Assembly (NCBI GenBank): GCA_022813625.1
Contig: JAKLMB010000007.1
Coordinates: forward strand, 558,001 to 622,000
Direction: 5' to 3'
DNA: 64,000 nucleotides
From: Aaosphaeria pasadenensis
Taxonomy: Eukaryota; Ascomycota; Dothideomycetes; Pleosporales
Both the position numbers and the translations under genes were made by a program. Shown here in pieces: positions 1 to 10,964 of the stretch (positions are counted from its first letter, which is position 1; the number at the start of each line of letters is the position of its first letter). Under the pieces are notes generated by a model, which searched no databases, was not told where the DNA came from, and saw only the letters and a program-made list of their open reading frames with translations.

Positions 1-354
1 CGCCCTGGACCTTGGGATCTTCGGCGGGTTTGTCTGTGTCAAATATCAGAATCAAGATCATCAAAATTGCGCAACCAAGTAATGTCGCATACAGTCGAGG
101 ACGCCTTCAGTAAGCAGCTTTTCCTGTTTCTCCTTCTTCTCTAGTTTCTTGCGGTCGCGCTTCTGGAGCCAGCTGTCTGTAGGCACGTAGCCGTCATTGT
201 CCTTGTATTCCCTCAAGGCTTGCATATACTGGCCGATGCCGCCGATGTTGGGAGTCTGTCGTTTCTCGGGCGCGTGGTCGCTAGGTTCAACCCATCGCAA
301 AGGTGGTCGCGGCGCGAAAAGGCTGAGTAGCATGGGCGGGAGTTTGTCCGTCAT
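1..354 (-). CDS. SNP1: U1 snRNP 70 kDa protein, N-terminal part (cut by window edge)
   Basis: U1-70K is the U1 snRNA-binding spliceosomal protein that helps recognise 5' splice sites in the nucleus. The start (ATG at 354-352) opens with MTDKLPPMLLSLFAPRPPLRW, the conserved U1-70K N-terminus, followed by a Lys/Glu-rich helix (about residues 65-80). The open frame would end in a TGA at 61-63, but a GTATGC donor (from 92) and CAG acceptor (36-34) define a 59-nt intron. Removing it restores the family sequence VLDYKPAEDPKVQG just before the expected RRM, which lies outside the window. Model: complement(join(<1..33,93..354)). It is divergent from the mL43 gene across about 280 bp. Recognition is by family memory; the splice model is inference. 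Confidence 0.88.
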
Positions 355-633
355 GATGAAGTGATGTCCCCACGGCTATGCGCCGAGGTGCAATCAGAGT
401 CGAATGAAAGGAAACGGAGAATAAAAAGAGGGATGAAGGGAGTGACGATGAAAAGGTGGCAAGTCTGGTGTTTCTTGAGGACGGGGAATGTTCTTTCAAG
501 GAGAACGAATGCTCCTTTCCGTTTCTGGGATCTTGGCGCTCGTTGCCTAACACGTGATAGCGTCAATCTCGAAAACTTACGAACATCGAACATATCATCA
601 ATTGAAGCAGTCCACCCAACATCACGTTGCAAT

Positions 634-1099
634 ATGCCTGTTTCAGCCATCAACACAGTTGCTAAGGCCCGAGTAAGTCTCAATTCTACTTCATCTTTTG
701 CTTTAATATGCTGACCGGAAACAGAATGGCGTCGGAGCCTTCATCCTACAATGCAAAAAGCTCGACTTCCACTACTGCGACTGGGCCGGCTCATCACGCG
801 GCATGAACGCTTTCATAAAATCATCGCTCCCTGCCTTCGCCGCGCGCAATCCACAAATCGAAATCTCTGTGTCTCCAAGACCGAACAAGCACCCGGTAAT
901 CGTCGGCCACTACATCAATGGCCGCCAGAAAGCTATCTGCGTGCGGAACATGACGAATCATGAAGTCAAAGAGAAGGCATTACTGCTGAGGGATGCCAGC
1001 GGAGACAAATTGAAGAAGGTCACGAAGCCAGTAACGAGTTTGAATGAGAGCGTGAGAGGAATCTGGAGTCCTTTCCACGGATCGAAGATCAAGATATAA
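634..1099 (+). CDS. MRPL51: Mitochondrial large-subunit ribosomal protein mL43 (MRPL51 type)
   Basis: A structural protein of the mitochondrial 54S ribosomal subunit with the L51/S25/CI-B8 thioredoxin-like fold. Model join(634..672,725..1099), 137 aa, the usual length for the yeast protein (about 140). Exon 1 encodes MPVSAINTVAKAR and ends at a GTAAGT donor. The 52-nt intron ends in ACAG, and exon 2 continues NGVGAFILQCKKLDFHYCDW and then SSRGMNAFIKSSLP, which are hallmark segments of the family. No separate targeting peptide is evident, as in yeast. It shares a short divergent promoter with the U1-70K gene. Confidence 0.9.
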
Positions 1100-1432
1100 G
1101 CGCTAGGATGGAACATGGAGAACGGATGGACTATACCACGCTACTGGGCAGAGCGTATGTACAAAATATATGAGGAGGAACTTGGGTTGTGTATTAGCAT
1201 TATAGGCGCATATCAGGTCGCATGTACAGCACATGTGTGATTACTTGTATAATGTCATGAGATATCAAAAGAAGCGGACTTGCTTCGAATCATCATTTTA
1301 CATTTTCATTGGCTGCATATTTTGATCATCAAAGGTGACGCGAAGGTATCGTCAGGGACCCTTTGGCCCAATTATAGCCTATTCTTATTTTATATCCAAC
1401 TGGCTCTATAGCTTGGTGGTCAGACCATGCAT

Positions 1433-2377
1433 TCAAGCTTTGCTGGAGTTGGAGTTGATGATATCAACGAAAGCGGGCTTCAAGCTAGCACCGCCAACGA
1501 GGAAACCATCGATATCGGGCTGCGTGGCGAGATCGCAGGAGTTCTTCTCAGTGACGCTTCCTCCGTACAGGATACGGGTGTTGTCCGAGGCCTCGGTGGA
1601 GACCTCCTTCTTGAGCCACTCACGGATGGCAGCGTGGACCTCCTGAGCCTGCTCAGTGGTGGCAACCTTGCCAGTGCCAATGGCCCTACGAAGAGTCAGA
1701 GAATGTTGGAAATATCCATGGGACAGGAGCTTACCAGATAGGCTCGTAGGCAATGACGATCTTGGACCAGTCCTTGACCTTGTCTGCAACAGCCTTGAGC
1801 TGCTTGGTGACGACCTCGATGGTCTTGCCAGCCTCGCGCTGCTCCAAGCTCTCTCCAATGCAGAGAATGACACCAAGTCCACCGTCAATGGCTGCCTTGG
1901 TCTTGCTTGCGACGAATTCGTCGGTCTCCTGGAGGATAACTCGCCTCTCGGAGTGTCCCAAGATGGCCCAGGTGATGCCGGTATCCTTCAACTGGTCGGT
2001 GGAGATCTCACCAGTGAAAGCGCCATTGGGCCTGTCGAAGACGTTCTGGGCAGCGACCTCGATACCCTCGCGAAGGTGCTCGCGGGCGAGAAGAAGGTAG
2101 AGGCAAGGAGGAGCGATGACAACCTCTGGTTTGAAGATCAGCCTTGTGTTCTTTGCAATTTGTTTGCGTCCATCGCGGCACGGCTAGCTTTGAAACATAC
2201 CGGTGTTAGAATCGAGTTTGGCCTCGTTGATGTTGGCAATGATTTCCTTGATGGACTTGATGTTGCCATTCCTTTGCAATGGTTTGATCGTCAGCTCATG
2301 AGTTCTATTGTTGTGCTTACTTGCGCAGGCTGAACGTACATCTTGAAGTTACCACCGACGAAGAATTTGCGTGCCAT
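1433..2377 (-). CDS. TPI1: Triosephosphate isomerase
   Basis: Glycolytic enzyme interconverting dihydroxyacetone phosphate and glyceraldehyde 3-phosphate in the cytosol. Model complement(join(1433..1685,1735..2125,2201..2271,2340..2377)), 250 aa, full family length. Motifs seen: N-terminal GGNFKMNG with the catalytic Lys12, GHSERR with the catalytic His, AYEPIWAIGTGK with the catalytic Glu and the flexible loop, and YGGSV phosphate binding near the C-terminus. Three introns of 68, 75 and 49 nt are placed where the frame and family sequence require. The first splits codon 13 (AT|G), the second splits the Glu of TEVVIAPP, the third splits the Trp of EPIW. No key residue is missing. Confidence 0.95.
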
Positions 2378-3652
2378 GGTGACGGTTTGATTCTGATAAT
2401 TAGTTAGAGAAGGGGTATAGGTAGATGCGTGCAATAATGGAAATAGGAAGATGAGGGCAGTCGTGGAGTAGGTATATCGTGTCAAGGGGAATGAATGTTG
2501 TTGAGTGGGTCTGGACTGAGAAGTTTTGGTGGGGTCCGCCGAGGGGCAGAGTGACGACAGGCGCGACCTCTTTCTGTCTCACCACCAATAGAAGTGGAGA
2601 GACTTTCGGCGAAGGTCGGAGTCCTTTTTGCTTTTCTTACTTCGCGGCCGTGGGCGAACAAAAGAAAACAACGGAGATGAAGAATCTTATTACTTTGCAC
2701 ATACCCGTGTCATTGTGGGGGATCATACTTGCCCGAGGCACGCGTTCGTTGGGAGAGTACCGATACTGAATGGAGAGCTCTGGAAGGACTTCAAAGCGAC
2801 ATCGGGTTGAATTGATCTGGCAGTATAAACCTACGGGACTGAATTATTCGATGGTCTTAAGTATAACCATACTGATAAAATTATTGTTGTTATCAATATT
2901 TACGAACGCCTTGTCTGCTAAGTATCGTATGATTGTTAAAGACCCCATAGGAACATTCGGTACGGTCAAGTACGGGTCGGGACCTCCAATTCATTCAAAC
3001 TGCCTAATCGGGCATGTTCATGGTTGGGTGTGGAAAGTAGCGGAGGCGTACCCCTCGGGCCATCGGAATCTTACCCCAAATCCTTACCGAACACATATTT
3101 GTACTTCTACACACTGGTCAACTTTGACGTGCAATCCGAAGGGCCAGAATGTAAGTTGCAATGTTTCTGAGAGTTTTGTGTTATTGGTATCATACCCAGC
3201 TAGCAGCCATGTCCTCTCAATTAGCATAGCTGTCACAAAGTAGTAGTCTTGGATGAAATTGGGGTAAGTTGACTCTGATTAGCTATTTGGCCAATTGATT
3301 TATGAGTTGATCAACTTGTAGCCATTTCAAAGAACATTAAATATCGCCAGACAGTATAGTACAATAAAGCATCGGTACATCAAGAGGAACAAAAATCCTC
3401 ACAGAAAACATTAGAATAGCATCGTGCCCCTAACCTTACAACGCCAATGCACCAAATAACCAGAATACATCCTGAGTCGCCAGCGCTCATGTATATATTT
3501 TTCACGCCTCAAGTGCTCTCCTACACTGCCTAGCTGACCGGTCCGAGAGGTATGGTTGGAAGAGGTGTCTTCATCGTTTGAGCATAGCATGAATACATCG
3601 GGCTATATCACGTTAGTTATGTATACTCCAAAGATGGAAGCATTGATCAAAC
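2378..3652. other. Intergenic region
   Basis: It holds the TPI1 promoter side and the 3' side of the FAD oxidase gene. A 157-codon open frame at 2770-3243 has no recognisable domain and no intron signals. I see no gene, repeat or RNA here. Confidence 0.5.
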
Positions 3653-5590
3653 TCACTCGCTGTATCCCGTCCACCCGACACACTTCCAACAGTTGAACAG
3701 CCCGGACGGGTCGTATCTCTTCTTGATAGCTAAAAGCTTTCCATAATTGCTGCCAAAGAATGTTTGTTGCCAGTTCTCCTCTGTCCAGTCGCCCTCATTC
3801 AGGTAACATCCTCCTTCAGGTGTCAGAGCCTTGAATGGCTGGATGGACGCTGAGATGGTATTTTGGATTCGTGTGCGTTCTTCGAGTGGCGTATTGGTTG
3901 TCCAGATACCACCCATGATCACCTCCCACATTGCGTCTCTCCAAGCCGGATTCACGCCAGTCTTGCTGTTGTCGGGTTGATTGACAGGCCCGGTCAGGTA
4001 AAGTTGAGCGCTTCCTCCTCCATTGTTCGAGTAGGAGAGCTGCATTGCTGTCACGACTGCGTTCACGACACTCTCGATCTCACTCTCGGAATCGAAGAGC
4101 GACTTTGGAATAAATCTGCCGGATTCAGAGAGCCCGAGGCCAACGGGGCCATTTCGAGCTATCTCGGGTGCTTCGGTGAACTCATGCCACTCGGCGAATT
4201 TATCGAACTTGTAATATGTGTTATCCGTGATGTTGAGACCGGGGTATGACGAAAGGAATTGGTGCCAATTGGAAGTAACCTTCTTGATGAGATCTGGATC
4301 TGAGCTGGGTACAATCTGGAGAGACACCATATGGTCTGGAAGGATGAAATTGTATCCTGCTATCCCGTTGGAGGCAAACGCGAGTTGGTCATTGGCGAGT
4401 GCTCGAATGATATCCTTGTGTACTGCTGATTTGGTGATGTCGAGCTCGCCTTCCGGCATTGGGAAATGAGCTTGGAAGCTGTAGACGTTGAGAGGCACAG
4501 CTTTGTGGAGCTGGAATTTGTAAGAAACCAGAACAGCGAAGGTTCCACCTCCTCCACCTCTCATAGCCCAGAAGAGATCGGGGTCGGTGCACTCGTTGAT
4601 CGTTCGATATACGCCATCCGCAGTGACGACGTCGAATTCGATGGCGTTGTCAACCATCAAGCCCCAAGTAGGTCCCAGAGGCCCATGGCCGCCTCCTTGT
4701 CCAAAGCCTCCAGCGAGACCGACTGATCCAACCGCGCCCACTGTCACAAGCATACCAAGTGGGTCAAAGAACTCCCAGGCCTCTTGTGCTTGGACTCCTG
4801 CGCCAATCTCTCCCACATTCTCGTATTTCGATTTGCATCCTTTGGGTTGGAATGTTTTGTGATACTTCGCATCTTTCATGTTGTGTGTCCAGATTGCCAG
4901 CGAGTTCGCTGCGTTACTACGCCCAAAGTAGTCATGCCCCGTGTTCTTTATCGAGACACGAATACCGTGCTCTCGCACAAAGTCCAACGTTCTGCTGATG
5001 TCTTCAGCATTGTGTGCCTCGACGTAGTATGTTGATAGTCGACCCAGTGAGCATTCGCCAGATACCGGAGAGGATGGCGCAAAAGAATTGAGCAAGCAAC
5101 TCGATAGACCGCATGTCTCCCAATCTAGGAACTCCATGGAACCATACTGTTTTGTCCTGGATATACCGTCCATGTAGCTCTTGCTTATATCATGACATTC
5201 TCCCTTTCCTGCCTCCGAATAGCACGGCGCTGCCCATGGAACGGTGAGCTTCAAGTTGCCGTGTATGCTTTGGTTGAATGAGCTCCACTGTTTCGTGGAT
5301 GGCCAACATGACTGTCCGGGAATGCATGTATAGTTCGAGAGGGGTTCCAGGTGGTCGTTTGGAGTCGTTTGAGGCCCTTTCACAGGTCTTGAAGAAGGGT
5401 GTTGTATGCTTTGAAAAGAGCCTCCTGCATATAGCAAGCAGAGACCGACAACAACTGCACCTCCGAGTGCTGCGAACACCCTTTTTGATACTTCTGTCCT
5501 GGCAATTGCATGTCTCCTATGCCTGCGGCATATTGGTCCTAGGCTCTCAGTCTCTGCCTCCAAAAGCGGCTCCTTCTCGTATTGGACCAT
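3653..5590 (-). CDS. Membrane-anchored FAD-linked oxidoreductase, berberine-bridge-enzyme (BBE) type
   Basis: Predicted flavin-dependent oxidase of the PCMH/BBE family (FAD_binding_4 plus BBE domains), 645 aa, single exon. The FAD-binding part carries KNTGHDYFGRSN, where the His is a candidate covalent-flavin site, then GGFGQGGGHGPLGP and FWAMRGGGGGTFAV. The C-terminus has YLNEGDW and RYDPSGLFNCWKCVGW, typical of the BBE domain. ATG at 5590 was chosen because it gives MVQYEKEPLLEAE; the frame is open 50 codons further upstream without family character. Instead of a cleavable signal peptide there is a basic cytosolic stretch (CRRHRRH) followed by a hydrophobic segment near residues 37-56, so a type II membrane protein is likely. 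The substrate cannot be told. A GTGAGT overlaps the stop, so a short extra 3' exon is possible. Confidence 0.82.
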   Translation of the reverse strand: MVQYEKEPLLEAETESLGPICRRHRRHAIARTEVSKRVFAALGGAVVVGLCLLYAGGSFQSIQHPSSRPVKGPQTTPNDHLEPLSNYTCIPGQSCWPSTKQWSSFNQSIHGNLKLTVPWAAPCYSEAGKGECHDISKSYMDGISRTKQYGSMEFLDWETCGLSSCLLNSFAPSSPVSGECSLGRLSTYYVEAHNAEDISRTLDFVREHGIRVSIKNTGHDYFGRSNAANSLAIWTHNMKDAKYHKTFQPKGCKSKYENVGEIGAGVQAQEAWEFFDPLGMLVTVGAVGSVGLAGGFGQGGGHGPLGPTWGLMVDNAIEFDVVTADGVYRTINECTDPDLFWAMRGGGGGTFAVLVSYKFQLHKAVPLNVYSFQAHFPMPEGELDITKSAVHKDIIRALANDQLAFASNGIAGYNFILPDHMVSLQIVPSSDPDLIKKVTSNWHQFLSSYPGLNITDNTYYKFDKFAEWHEFTEAPEIARNGPVGLGLSESGRFIPKSLFDSESEIESVVNAVVTAMQLSYSNNGGGSAQLYLTGPVNQPDNSKTGVNPAWRDAMWEVIMGGIWTTNTPLEERTRIQNTISASIQPFKALTPEGGCYLNEGDWTEENWQQTFFGSNYGKLLAIKKRYDPSGLFNCWKCVGWTGYSE

Positions 5591-7438
5591 TTTTCTGTTT
5601 GGATGCAAGGGCGAACGCCTCAAATTGGTACCAAAATGGGTCGTCTTCCACACTGGTCTCTTATAAGATATTGGGTAGGTTGTCGAACTTATAAAATGGT
5701 TTGCGTTACTGCTGAAAAGTCCGCGATAAACGGTACACAACAGATCGACTCGATACTGAGTGCAATTGATCTGAATTAATAGATCAAAAGATTAAATTAT
5801 TACGGGAACTTTTTCACTAAAGTATTACTGCCCCTCTTAGCTCCAACTGTATCCACGCCGTACCTAATACCATTTTTGGCAAATGGCTGAGCTTTCAGCC
5901 CCAATGTGAGCAACGCCAACGTCCAATCACACACTCCTCACGTCTGCGAACCACCCGACGCCAATTTTTGACAAGGAACTCAGGCAACGATTCGGCGTCA
6001 TCCGAAGGGACGAATACGATGATTAATCGCAAGGCAGAAACGTCCATAGCGGATGCAGCTGACCGGCCTTAGAAAATGGGGGTCAAAGGGCGTTGGTGGT
6101 GGAGGAACTCTCCGCCCCTTACGATGTCATTATTGTTGTAGGCGTGACTGCTGAAAGTTTGGCGGGGCCAAATGCGGGAGAGAGGCACGGTCAGCCCCCG
6201 GCGCTTAGACACAGAACTAGATAGTTCACCGAAGCCGTTATTCGCAAGCCGTGTTTTGATGGTTCGGCTGTGCTGTTGCCCTTTGTCCATTTGAGGAATC
6301 AATCTTATCACGCCGTGATCTGAAGCTGGCGGAACGTAGTTAACCGTCGTCAACCGATCATGTATGCTCACGCAAACGGCCGGAAAAACACGGTATATCC
6401 TTTGTCTATTGTCAATTCGAGCTCAAGTCTTTATTACTGACTACGAGATGAAAGTTGAAGATGCCTTTTTCTTTCATGAAAGGGATTTATTTTTAGTCCC
6501 AGAGCTGCTCAGTTGTAGCTTTCGCCTATCATTCATTTGCGGTCTAGCCTCACCGCAATGTCTTGGAGTGTGTTCGTAAATGGGAGAGTCATGCTCAACT
6601 CGCTCTGCCTATGAGAATGCAATGCTTGATATACTCAAGTTGGAAAGTAAGAAACATCTGTGTATCATCATAATGTGGTAGGACCCAAGACTCCACTTGT
6701 GTCTCAGTATAGAGTGAGTTTCGCTAACTACAATCAAAGGTCAACGCAAATAATAAAAGTAGACCGTTGAAGATATGTTACGTAGATATTTTGTTGACAC
6801 ACACGGAAACATTCGTTTGCTGAAGAACTAGGGATGCCACCTACCGCCATCAGATCCAACGCAGCAAAGAGGTGATAATTTGAGTATCTGACCATTACCA
6901 AATCCGATATTTTGATGCACAATTCCCACATCAGATAGTCAGAAACAGATGACGAAGGCTATCATTTGATTGTAGTCAGTAATTCTGAAGCTTGTGTTGA
7001 TGGCACTCTAGTAATTCTTCCCCGCAACCGCATATATCACATTTAGTATGAAGAGCTAGTTAGGGGGTGATTGATTAGTGATTCGACAGACCCATAGATA
7101 AGAATACGGTTGCACTTTTCAACGGTTTCCCCCAAAGTGGATATGTGTAACCTCTCCGCGTGGCCGATGAATTGTATTGTAGGGCGTGTCTGGGGAATCG
7201 CAGGGCGTGGCTGACTCATGCACTATGTTCCTAACATAAAATGCGATACTAGACCCAACGAAACCGCACTCTGTGATCAACATACGAAGACCGACATCAC
7301 AGATTTAACATTGCATATTCCCATTCGTCGGGGTGGACACTGATCTCAACTTCAAAGTTGATTTCCTTGACAGCACCCAATTGCAACCATAGACAGCGAC
7401 TCCACTGTCCCCTCAGCGGACAATTCAATCCGCTCAAT
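5591..7438. other. Intergenic region, 1.85 kb
   Basis: Divergent promoter space between the FAD oxidase (-) and the GNAT gene (+). Only short unconvincing open frames (under 105 codons) occur, with no family resemblance, tRNA or tandem repeat noticed. Confidence 0.5.
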
Positions 7439-8320
7439 ATGGACTCTTCACTGGTTCCTGTACTATTACTACCTCGACACTTCGATACCACATCGGCCAA
7501 TCGGCCGTTCCTTCTTTCAGTTCAGAAGACACTGAACGACTCTTACAGTAAAACCATGTGTGCACATCCGGAAATCTTTGGAACATCCTACTTGCGAATT
7601 GCAGACCCAGACCAACTTGCTGAAACCATTGGTGACGTGGGTTTCACTGTAGTGCTACTTCGTGTCCACAATCAGGCCACGGACGATGTTGAAAGATGTC
7701 GACTTGCTGAAGTGGTGGCCACAGGAAGTGTCAAAGACTTTGGGAACGGTGCTGTCGAAGACTATTTGACATGGAGCAAAGCAGTAACGGGAACGCAATG
7801 GAAGTCAGCGGAAGGAGAAAACCATGACGGGGGGAAACAGGGATTGAGAAAGAAGGGAGATGTCGTGCACAAGTATGAGATCACTGCATTTGGAGTTGCT
7901 CCGAACTGTCAAGCCGCGGGGCTGGGTGCAAGAGTCTTAAAGGAAATCGAATGGCTGGTGGAGAGCGATGAGATTGGTCCAAGGTTACGATATGCGCTCC
8001 GGGAAAATGCTCCAAGTGTAGAAGACATGGTACTGGCAGGAACCGGCAAGGCATGTCCAGTGCAAGGAATCGATTTGGATCGTTTGAGACGACATGCTGC
8101 AGAAGGTGCAATGATAGATGAGTATGATGAAAAAGTGGATGTCGGGTCTTTAGGCCGGCCGAAACTCGTTTTGATGGCAATACGGGAGACTGGCAATGAA
8201 ACCTACTATCATCGTCGAGGCTTCAAGACCCTTTGGGCGGCCACAGTACCGAAAGGTATGTTTGACTGCAAAACAGAGTGCACAGTAGTATACATGGAGA
8301 AAAGTAGTCAGCAAACTTGA
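7439..8320 (+). CDS. GNAT-family N-acetyltransferase
   Basis: Probable acetyl-CoA-dependent N-acyltransferase, 293 aa, one exon. Motif A of the GNAT fold is visible as ITAFGVAPNCQAAGLGARVLKEIE (Q-x-x-G-x-G/A pyrophosphate loop, about residues 150-172). The C-terminal part, NETYYHRRGFKTLW, matches the usual beta-6/alpha-4 motif 'YxxxGF'. ATG at 7439 (MDSSLVPVLLLPRHF) is preferred over an upstream in-frame start at 7358 because the upstream residues look like 5' UTR translation. The substrate is unknown. The 3' end faces the DUF7719 gene convergently. Confidence 0.75.
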   Translation: MDSSLVPVLLLPRHFDTTSANRPFLLSVQKTLNDSYSKTMCAHPEIFGTSYLRIADPDQLAETIGDVGFTVVLLRVHNQATDDVERCRLAEVVATGSVKDFGNGAVEDYLTWSKAVTGTQWKSAEGENHDGGKQGLRKKGDVVHKYEITAFGVAPNCQAAGLGARVLKEIEWLVESDEIGPRLRYALRENAPSVEDMVLAGTGKACPVQGIDLDRLRRHAAEGAMIDEYDEKVDVGSLGRPKLVLMAIRETGNETYYHRRGFKTLWAATVPKGMFDCKTECTVVYMEKSSQQT

Positions 8321-8721
8321 ATAGTATTGATATCCCAGCCATATCGTAACTTGCTTGCGGAGAGCCGTCCCTTTGCTCCGATTCGTTTACATGCTGCACG
8401 TCTCTATGTCGCTCTGGTTTTTGGTTGCCTTCTCGTGATGTGTAACCCAGACACATGGTGGACTGTTTGGTCTTGAGAAAGATTAAATGTAGAAACCCAG
8501 AATTTCCGAATGCTTATGAAGAACCGTTTATCGCTGGATTGGCAGCGGGATGGTTACCCTGATGGATGGGGCACATGGTTCCTCTTGTATCCTACGACTC
8601 AAATCGATGATGCGACAAGGCCCAGGAGTCATGCTATTACCGAACCTGGATTTCCCCCCCCCATTCTCGAACGGGCGTATGCTGTCTTTTAGCGGAATGG
8701 CTTGATGATAACTTGGGTATT
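8321..8721. other. Convergent intergenic region
   Basis: 3' ends of the GNAT gene (+) and the DUF7719 gene (-) face each other. A run of ten C at about 8654-8663 is the only simple-sequence feature. No gene is seen. Confidence 0.5.
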
Positions 8722-9378
8722 CTAGAAAGCCTGAAAGCCATTCCACCATAGGTAACCCAAAACAATGACACAACTCGCCACGGCGTACGCAACATGCATC
8801 TCGATTACGCTCCACACCCACAACGCACCGATTGGGGGCGCAGCTTTCATTACGAAGAAGTAACCATGCATATTCACCGAAAATATGAGGTAGCAACCGG
8901 CTACAGTGCTCATGACGAGGAAAAGAATATTGCGTAACATGGGAAACTGCTTGGAGAAATCGACGTGGAGAAGGTAGACTAGAATGAAGAAAACGGGTGT
9001 TGCGGTGACAGCTCGTTGGATGATTTCGGACCACAAGATCTGTTCACGATATTGGCTGTAAACAGTTACATCGAGTGTCAGATGAAGCATTCCGAGGGAG
9101 ATGGCGTAGAGGAAAGCAATTCCAAAGGGACCTATGAGCTCCTCGTCATCCTCAGACAGATCTCCATCTGCTGTGTATCCAGGCTTTCCTTTGTTCAATT
9201 CCCTTTGCCTCTCTTCTGCCATATCGAACAAGGTCTTTCCTTTGGGGCCGGAGCGGTCGGGGTGTTGGAGAATGTATTCCACCCCATCCTCATCGATCTC
9301 GGTGGTCGGTTCAAAGCCACTGCTTGTGGCACCTTTCTTCGTTGCAGCGCGTCGTTCTTTCCGATTCCCAACAGCCAT
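8722..9378 (-). CDS. DUF7719-type multi-pass membrane protein
   Basis: A 218-aa protein of unknown function. The N-terminal third is hydrophilic and charged (GNRKERRAATKK, an acidic DGDLSEDDEE stretch). From about residue 88 there are four hydrophobic segments beginning GPFGIAFLYAISLGMLHLTLD, which resembles the fungal DUF7719 family. ATG at 9378 (MAVGNRKERRAATK) is chosen; the frame stays open for 46 more codons upstream, ending in an unusual Arg-rich segment that would be needed only if the protein had a mitochondrial presequence. It is divergent from the PIG-L gene, with 280 bp between the starts. The family assignment is from memory of the conserved block. Confidence 0.72.
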   Translation of the reverse strand: MAVGNRKERRAATKKGATSSGFEPTTEIDEDGVEYILQHPDRSGPKGKTLFDMAEERQRELNKGKPGYTADGDLSEDDEELIGPFGIAFLYAISLGMLHLTLDVTVYSQYREQILWSEIIQRAVTATPVFFILVYLLHVDFSKQFPMLRNILFLVMSTVAGCYLIFSVNMHGYFFVMKAAPPIGALWVWSVIEMHVAYAVASCVIVLGYLWWNGFQAF

Positions 9379-9658
9379 GACGACTGTGCTATTTCCGTTT
9401 TTGTCTATTCCGATTGATAGTTGTCGTGTCGTAGGTAGGGACCGCAGGTGAGCTTGAAAGTTGTCAGGTCTAAATGGGGTGATGGATGCGGCTCTGCGGA
9501 ACCAACCTGTGGGCACGGAACTATGCGCCCAAGCTTCTTCTTAGTGCAGGGACATTCGTCACACCCCTCCCCTGTTCTTCTACTTAGACAAACAATTCAT
9601 ATGTGTAACTTGTCGTTCTTTCATGCAACTGACAATCCTCTCACTCAGGCGTTACAGC

Positions 9659-10607
9659 ATGAATTGGGTTACGTGGTCGGTCGTACCGTTCCTTGTCTTC
9701 GGGCTTTGGCTTTACACCTCACAGCTAACGAGCTCCTTTCCTATGCTCAAAGGGAAGCGTATTGTGCTGCTCATTGCTCATCCTGATGATGAGGCTATGT
9801 TCTTTGCCCCCACACTGCTTGCACTGACGCGCCCAGAGCTTGGGAATCATGTCAAGATCTTGTGCTTGAGCAGCGGTGAGCTTCGCAAGTCTTGTTGATA
9901 TGCCACGAAACTAATGATAACCACTAGGCGATGCCGACGGGTTGGGCGAAACTCGCAAAAAGGAGCTCGTCAAGAGCGGCATACAGCTTGGACTACGTAG
10001 TTCTGATGATATCATGGTTATCGAAGACAAGTAAGCGTCTACTTCCGAGTAGGTGGACGGGAACAACCACTAAGCAACGATACATAGAAACTTCCCGGAC
10101 TCGATGACCGTGACATGGCACCCACGCTTGATCTCGAATTTACTCACCCCAATGTTTGCCCCTAAGATGAGCACGATATCGGCCAAACAGGCACCGCAGG
10201 CAACGATCGACGTAATTATAACATTCGACGCGGACGGCGTGTCATCGCATCCGAACCACAAATCACTATATGTTGGTGCTCACGCGTTCTTGAAAGCGAT
10301 CATGCATAGACATGGTGGATGGGAATGTCCAATCAAACTATACACACTAGTCACTACCAATGTCGCTCGCAAATACTTGAGTTTGCTAGACGCACCCGCA
10401 ACACTGATCGGTGCAATGATACGACGCAAAGAGCTCGGAGATTACCCCACCCCCTTGATGTTTGCCAGCTCACCGGTCGGTTACAGGACTGCCCAGAAGG
10501 CAATGACGACCGCACACGTGAGCCAGATGCGCTGGTTCCGATGGGGATGGATTAGCCTGTCACGATATATGATCATTAACGATCTCAAGAAGGAAAAGAC
10601 TCTTTGA
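9659..10607 (+). CDS. GPI12: N-acetylglucosaminyl-phosphatidylinositol de-N-acetylase (PIG-L)
   Basis: Catalyses the second step of GPI-anchor synthesis on the cytosolic face of the ER, converting GlcNAc-PI to GlcN-PI. Model join(9659..9875,9928..10030,10088..10607), 279 aa. One N-terminal hydrophobic segment (VTWSVVPFLVFGLWLY) anchors it. The zinc/catalytic motif AHPDDE lies at residues 40-45, followed by SSGDADGLGETRKKEL (spanning intron 1), FPDSMTVTW, and TFDADGVSSHPNH with the catalytic/metal His residues. The C-terminus HVSQMRWFRWGWISLSRYM is typical of the eukaryotic enzyme. Introns are 52 and 57 nt with GTGAGC and GTAAGC donors. An in-frame ATG 36 nt upstream (9623) is an alternative start. 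Confidence 0.93.
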
Positions 10608-10964
10608 GTTTGAGCAAAAATTCAACTCAAATACACAACCAAGGAACCACACAGATTGATCGAATCACAACCACCCAGGCATACGGCATTTGGACCCACT
10701 TCGAATACATCCAATACATTGGCTCTGTATGACCACAACATCCGATGCGGCAATCCTCCATTCACGGTGCTGACCACGCTCACCAATGCTCCTGCTTGCT
10801 GGTAAGATCTAGTATGTGTGACCTTAACGGTGAGCGGTGTCACTACACTATTTAGTGTACCTCTTAGGATACAAAATCCATTCACAGAGTGCTGGGTTCA
10901 AACCGCGAGTAATATAAATTGGGTCTGCATTGCCAACTAGTCTTCACTTTCATGCATTAAGGCA
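10608..10964. other. Intergenic region
   Basis: Between two + strand genes (3' end of GPI12, promoter of the F-box gene). A GGTTCAAACC stretch near 10890 resembles a tRNA T-loop but has no cloverleaf around it. Nothing else is seen. Confidence 0.5.

Noticed and set aside
1656..2333. 225-codon plus-strand open frame over TPI1
   Set aside because: Antisense shadow of triosephosphate isomerase exons.
2770..3243. 157-codon open frame on the plus strand
   Set aside because: No domain, low-quality composition, and no homologue recalled; likely chance in an intergenic region.
10885..10905. GGTTCAAACC T-loop-like sequence
   Set aside because: No acceptor stem or anticodon arm within 90 bases on either side.
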